A stretch of DNA of 64,000 bases. It comes from Tillus elongatus (Eukaryota > Arthropoda > Insecta > Coleoptera > Cleridae). A program made the translations under genes and the position numbers. The stretch covers positions 148,596,393 to 148,660,392 of the forward strand of contig OZ023265.1 in assembly GCA_964006375.1 (NCBI GenBank). The letters are read 5' to 3'. The notes under the pieces were generated by a model that was not told the DNA's origin, ran no database searches, and saw only the letters and a list, made by a program, of their open reading frames with translations. This document shows positions 59,638 to 64,000 of this stretch, piece by piece; within the stretch, counting starts at the first letter, position 1, and each line of letters opens with the position of its first letter.

Positions 59638-59945
59638 GTATAGGTTTATAAGATGCCGCTCGAGACACCCTATAATTAATGTATAAAATTTTTTCTCATA
59701 TCTTGTATAATAACCGATATATTGAGTTTTACTGTAAAAATGCGCCACCCTATATACAGACAACTGAAACTGACCCCGTTTTACGGGTTCTAGTTTGTGC
59801 TCATTTAAAGAAATTTTTTCAAAATTCATTAAGGGAGTGGTATTCTCATTAACGAGTTTTTTCTACATAAATTTTCTAAAATTATAGACTATTAAACTAT
59901 AAACACTTTGTAGACGAAACTACTGCCCAAGCATCAGAAAGAGGT
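59638..59945 (-). repeat. TA-module repeat fragments
   Basis: ACACCCTATAATTAATGTAT, TCTTGTATAATAACCGATAT, a CGCCACCCTATATACAG end at about 59742, then CTGACCCCGTTTTACGGGTT and a decayed hairpin. Confidence 0.65.
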
Positions 59946-60205
59946 TACAGAAACGATCGACATGTATTTAATAATATGTTGTGGTAATTTAAGTTCTCCA
60001 AGTGTACCTATATTTTGCAAGCGATCGCTTAATGCTTAGTTGACATTCAATAATTTGTGAGTGGGGAAGTTTTTGCGTGTTGATAGCGCGCAATTTACAG
60101 TTACCCATTACATTACTTTTTGTTTGGTGTATACTGGCTTTCACAAAAAAATAAAAACTTTGAAAAGACTGTTAAAAATCGAATTATCAGATAATAATCC
60201 AAAAA
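59946..60205. other. Spacer with a hairpin-repeat scrap
   Basis: AATATGTTGTGGTAATTTAA and GTTCTCCAAGTGTACC (59970-60007) correspond to the start of the GATCG hairpin repeat, inverted. Confidence 0.45.
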
Positions 60206-60206
60206 G

Positions 60207-60445
60207 TCTGGACGCAGCAAGTACGTTATGCTAGTGAATTTTTATTAGAATGTTTTTAATAGCAAATATGTCATTTTTAAATAAAGCTGACATCAAATTT
60301 GGCTACCAGTATAACCTATATAGTAGAAGCAATGTAGCATATTGTTTCATAAAAATAACTTTATCGCTTGAAAATAGGCAAGTTCTAGAGCTGGTCAGCT
60401 CTTTAATAGTTGGCTGGTGTGGTATACTTGCAATATGGTAGGTTG
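60207..60445 (+). repeat. GCAAG-MITE, left half
   Basis: Starts GGACGCAGCAAGTACGTTAT at about 60210; interior GGCTACCAGTATAACCTATA and GCAATGTAGCATATTG. Confidence 0.7.
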
Positions 60446-60479
60446 TAGTGGAATTTTCCTTTACGTGATAGTAAAGAAT

Positions 60480-63400
60480 TTTTTTTTCACGCCCGATGAG
60501 GTACCACCCCTTACATCAAGGGGCCGGTGTAGTCCCAACAAACCTTTCCGGTTCTGGTGTATGAGTCGGTTTCCCTTATAAGTAAAAATGATGATGTCTC
60601 CTCCTCGTACAAAAGATTCCGGAGGTAAAATACCCCTCGCTTCGGATCTCCGGTAGAGTGGTGTACAAGGGACGCCAGCATCAAGATTTAACATATCCTT
60701 CTCGAATATATGTGGCCTAAATTCTAACCTGAACTCCGTCCACCATTTCCTCCAGGATAATAGGCCCCAACTCCTCTTCCTCACCAAAACCCAAATCAGT
60801 GCCAAAACAGCCACTAATCACTTAAATTTCCCGGGGTATGAGCTCATTACTTCCTTTAGATTGCATGGAGGCGTGTGCGCATACGTCCGTAGCAATCTAC
60901 CCTGCACCAGACTCCCCAATTTAGAAGCTGGAAGAAAAGACATACTATGGATAAAACTCTGTCTAAGGGCGGCAACTAAGTTCATCTTTTGAATTTACCG
61001 GTCACCTTCCGACAACAACTTTGTCCAGCTCTTTGACTACCTTTCTGAAAAAACCGACCATCTGATTTCTGAATATCCTTCCTCCGAGGTCACTTTTCTT
61101 GGTGACTTCAATGTCCATAATAACGAATGGCTAGGATCTTCAAAAACCGATCCACAAGGAAGAGCAGCGGAGGCCTTTGCAGTCAGAAATTCTTTAGCCA
61201 ATATGGTTCAGCAACCTACTTACTTTCCTCACATCCCAACACACAGTTTAAATTCCTTGGATCTCCTTCTTACTACAAATCTTGACTGCTATAAGAAATC
61301 AGTCACCGCCCCCCTGGGTCGCTCAGACCACGGCATGGTCACTGCTTCCTGTGCAATGCAACCCGAGGTCACACAATCATCACACTACAACTCCGCGAAC
61401 TGGGACGAAATGCGAGATTACTTTTCTCATTTTCATGGGCGTCTGTTTGCTTCTCTCATCCTGACTCCTCTGATATCTCACAAAACGTCACCGAAATTAT
61501 CCAAGCTGGCATGGAATTATTTATTCCACGTACACAGAAAATCTCTGCAGCCACTCAAAAGCCCTGATTCTCTAAATCCTGTGACAAGGCCAGACTTGAA
61601 AAGGTCAAAGCTCACAAAAAGCTTGTACACAATCCCAGTCAAGAAAACTGTCAAGCATTTAACGACGCAAGAAACCGCTACGTCCGCATTCTTTCTGAGG
61701 CAAAAAACTCGTTTAATAACCACATCAAAAACCAAGTCCTCTTAAGCTCCAGCGGTAGCAAACCCTTCTGGACACTTGCTAAATCTATTGGGAATAATTT
61801 CTGCAAGAGCACGTTCCCACCTCTTGTCTTAGGGGATGAAATTGTTTCTACCGCCCTGGGCAAGGCTGAACTTTTTGCCTCGTTGTTCGCCGGCAATTCT
61901 ACTCTCAACCCACCTCCAAATGTTCAACCAGCAACAGTCCCCAATGTCGCGCATAAAATGACGGATATCACATTCAAAACTAAAAAGGTACGAAAGATGC
62001 TCTCTTCTCTTAATACCAGGAAAGCCTCTGGTCTTGACGAGATCCCAGCAACTGTTCTCAAAAAATGCGCACCAGAACTTGCTCCTGTCCTGACTCGTCT
62101 GTTTCAGACATCTTACAATATAGGCATATTCCCTAGTAACTGGAAAACTGCTCTATAAAACCCGTCCCCAAGAAAGGATCCAAAGCTCTTCCTAGCAACT
62201 ACAGGCATATTTCTCTCCTTTCAGTCGTCTCTAAAGTGATGGAAAAGTATGTAAACAGCGAATTACTGAAATTTCTTGAAAAACACAGTCTAATCCACGA
62301 CAAGCAGAATAGATTCCGTCAGCGCAGATCAACTGCCGACCTCCTCTCCTTTGTCACCCATTCTTGGAACAAGTCTATGGAACTACACGGTGAATCCCAG
62401 ATTGTCGCTCTGGACATATCCAAAGCATTAGACCAGGTCTGGCACGCAGCGCTGCTTAATAAACTACCGGCCTATGGCCTACCACCAAAATTCTGTACGT
62501 GGACAGCAAATTTCCTCTCCAACCGGAGCATTTTTGTTGTCGTGGATGGCCATTCCTCTAAACTGTATCCAATTAATGCAGGAGTTCCTCAAGGTTCAGC
62601 TTTAGCCCCTACTTTGTTTCTTCTCCACATCAATGACCTCCTCTCTAGCACATCCAACCCAGTTCACAGTTACGCGGACGACAGCACCCTCCACTAAAAT
62701 ATACAATATTCTAAGCCTGTCTCTTTAGCCCAATTAGATGATGATCGCAGACTCATGGAGGGTTCTGTCTCCGTGGATCTCCAAAAAATATTAGACTGGG
62801 GAAGTAGAAATCTTGTACAATTCAACCCCACCAAATCACAGTCTTGCTTTCTTTCTTATAAGAGATACACCAGCCCTAGACCCATCACAATAAACAACCA
62901 AGTTATTCAAAGTAATAAGTCCTTTTCACTTGTTGGCATTTCTGTGGATCTAAATCTCAATTGCCACCAACATGTCGCATCAATTGCAGAAGCTGCTGCT
63001 AAGAAATTAGGTTTCTTCTTCCGGGCTCGCAAATACTTTTCACCAGCTAATCTCGATACATTATACACCACAAATAAGACCAAACCTCGAATACTGCTCC
63101 CATATCTGGGGTGCTGCTGCCGCTTTTACACTCGCTATCCTGGACTCCATTCAGAAGAGTCCTATACGTCTCATCGGTGACCCTACCCTTACCCAAAGGC
63201 TGCCATCGCTTGCCCACCGACGTGCCGGTGGCGACCTCTCTCTCTCTCTCTCTTTTACAGATATATGCACGGGTACTGCTCTACTTTCTTCCATAGTTCC
63301 TCCACCTGCTGCCCCCAAGAGATCTACCAGTGGAACAGAGCGAATGCACCCTTTTACTGTCCAGGTCACCAGACATAGAACATCTTGTTATGTCCGCTGT

Positions 63401-63590
63401 TTTGTCCCGAGGACTTCCAAGTTGTGGAACTCCTTGCCTGCACATGTTTTTTCCTTCTCCTCCGAACCTCCAAACCTTCAAGTCCAAAATTAACAAGTTG
63501 CCTCTTTCCTCCTTGTCGACGCCCACGGTACGATAGTATTTAGGCTGTGAGCCCTCGTGGGGTGTTGCTAAAATAAATAAAAAATAAAAA
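60480..63590 (+). mobile_element. Jk-A copy 4: longest Jockey/CR1-type copy, inactive
   Basis: The endonuclease spans 60690-61480 (SFSNICGLNSNLNSVHHFLQ, GDFNVHNNEWLGS near 61102, GRSDHGMVTAS near 61318). The linker follows, and then the reverse transcriptase. KASGLDEIPATVLKKCAPEL lies near 62020, a QNRFRQRRSTADLLSF block near 62305 and motif A VALDISKALDQVWHAALL near 62403. GVPQGSALAPTLFLLHINDL lies near 62580 and SYADDSTLH near 62667. The thumb and the KLWNSLPAHV segment follow, with a 3' UTR ending in an AAATAAATAAAAAAT-type tail near 63570-63590. Stops at 60988, 62156 and 62696 plus small deletions near 62150 and 63070 make it non-functional. There is no ORF1, so the 5' end is probably truncated. 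A target-site duplication was not found. Confidence 0.88.
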
Positions 63591-63724
63591 GGTAAGGACC
63601 ATTTTTCTGCCTCTATTCCCTGGACTAATAGTTCCATAAAAAATATCAACTTGCATACGTGATAAGCAAATAATATAATATATACACTTAAGTTAAAAAG
63701 TTTACCCATAAACGACAAACTTAA

Positions 63725-63848
63725 GCTAGGTCCGTACAATCGTGAATTGCGAAATCGCAGTGAAACCTATCCCTATTGGTGCATTTCAAATAATATCGTA
63801 ATATGGACCAATGGGAATCAGTTTCGCAATTCGCGAGTGTATGAACTA
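63725..63848. repeat. Small foldback (about 124 bp)
   Basis: GTACAATCGTGAATTGCGAA and CCTATTGGT on the left pair with ACCAATGGG and TTCGCAATTCGCGAGTGTAT on the right. It is short, non-coding and MITE-like. Confidence 0.75.
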
Positions 63849-63929
63849 TGCTTTACTTTATTCAATTGTTGGCTGACCCTGTATCACAACATAAGGCACA
63901 GAATCTTATGCTGTGCCTGTACTAAGAGG

Positions 63930-64000
63930 AGATGCCGTTTCGCTAACAACGTGAGCATCATCAGAAGGATGAATAACAGTTTATTCATCCCTTTGATCAC
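63930..64000 (+). repeat. GATCG hairpin repeat, cut by the window edge
   Basis: GCCGTTTCGCTAACAACGTG, GCATCATCAGAAGGATGAAT, a short loop, then ATTCATCCCTTTGATCAC, the start of the inverted arm. Confidence 0.7.

Noticed and set aside
60461..60814. Minus-strand 117-codon frame at the start of Jk-A copy 4
   Set aside because: It is antisense to the 5' region and endonuclease start of the element, which reads correctly on the plus strand.

Overview
This window looks like intergenic DNA from an AT-rich arthropod genome, most likely an insect. The evidence is the mix of repeats: Jockey/CR1-type and LOA/I-type non-LTR retrotransposons, mariner-like DDE transposase relics, a Ty3/gypsy pol relic, tRNA-derived SINEs, MITEs and about 18 long (TA)n microsatellites. 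I found no convincing host protein-coding gene, no real tRNA or rRNA gene and no CRISPR array. Almost every long open frame belongs to a transposon, is antisense to one, or is a TyrIle string read from (TA)n.

Layout. 1-1045: decayed Ty3/gypsy RNase H-integrase (minus). 1576-9600: non-LTR relics, namely an old Jockey-like element (Jk-C), a 5'-truncated Jk-A copy 1, and a third family (Jk-B) split by Jk-A copy 2, with an exceptionally long 57-bp target-site duplication. 9762-10022: transposase helix-turn-helix relic. 10460-10690: possible solo LTR. 11248-12926: 1.7-kb imperfect palindrome whose arms carry inverted SINE copies; a (TA)n tract expanded in only one arm. 13000-19900: MITEs, TA-associated modules and a nearly full-length dead mariner-like element (15577-17461) inserted inside a (TA)n tract. 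20300-25260: dispersed repeats, hairpin repeats, a mariner C-terminus and a GC-richer degenerate satellite. 27493-28213: nested foldback. 28719-31000: internally deleted mariner-like element with TIRs of about 460 bp, followed by another mariner relic. 32366-33660: a SINE split by Jk-A copy 3. 34400-52150: dense (TA)n / TA-module / MITE territory with a 229-bp exact tandem duplication, a duplicated segment of about 600 bp carrying a possible exon, and three more mariner relics.

53248-58488 holds the one apparently intact element: a full-length LOA/I-type retrotransposon on the minus strand, GC-rich against its surroundings, with an uninterrupted ORF1 (385 aa), an uninterrupted ORF2 (1214 aa; endonuclease, reverse transcriptase, RNase H, Cys/His finger), a poly(A) tail and a perfect 13-bp target-site duplication. 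60480-63590 is the longest Jk-A copy, broken by stops. The window ends in a small foldback and a hairpin repeat.

How the parts relate: the elements are nested, which gives relative ages. Jk-A is younger than Jk-B, Jk-C and one SINE. Mariner-like elements and their MITEs insert at TA, so (TA)n tracts act as landing sites and element boundaries. The most unusual structures are the (TA)n-embedded module family, the large palindrome, the 57-bp duplication and the intact LOA-type element. All calls were made by reading the sequence by eye; no database search was possible.
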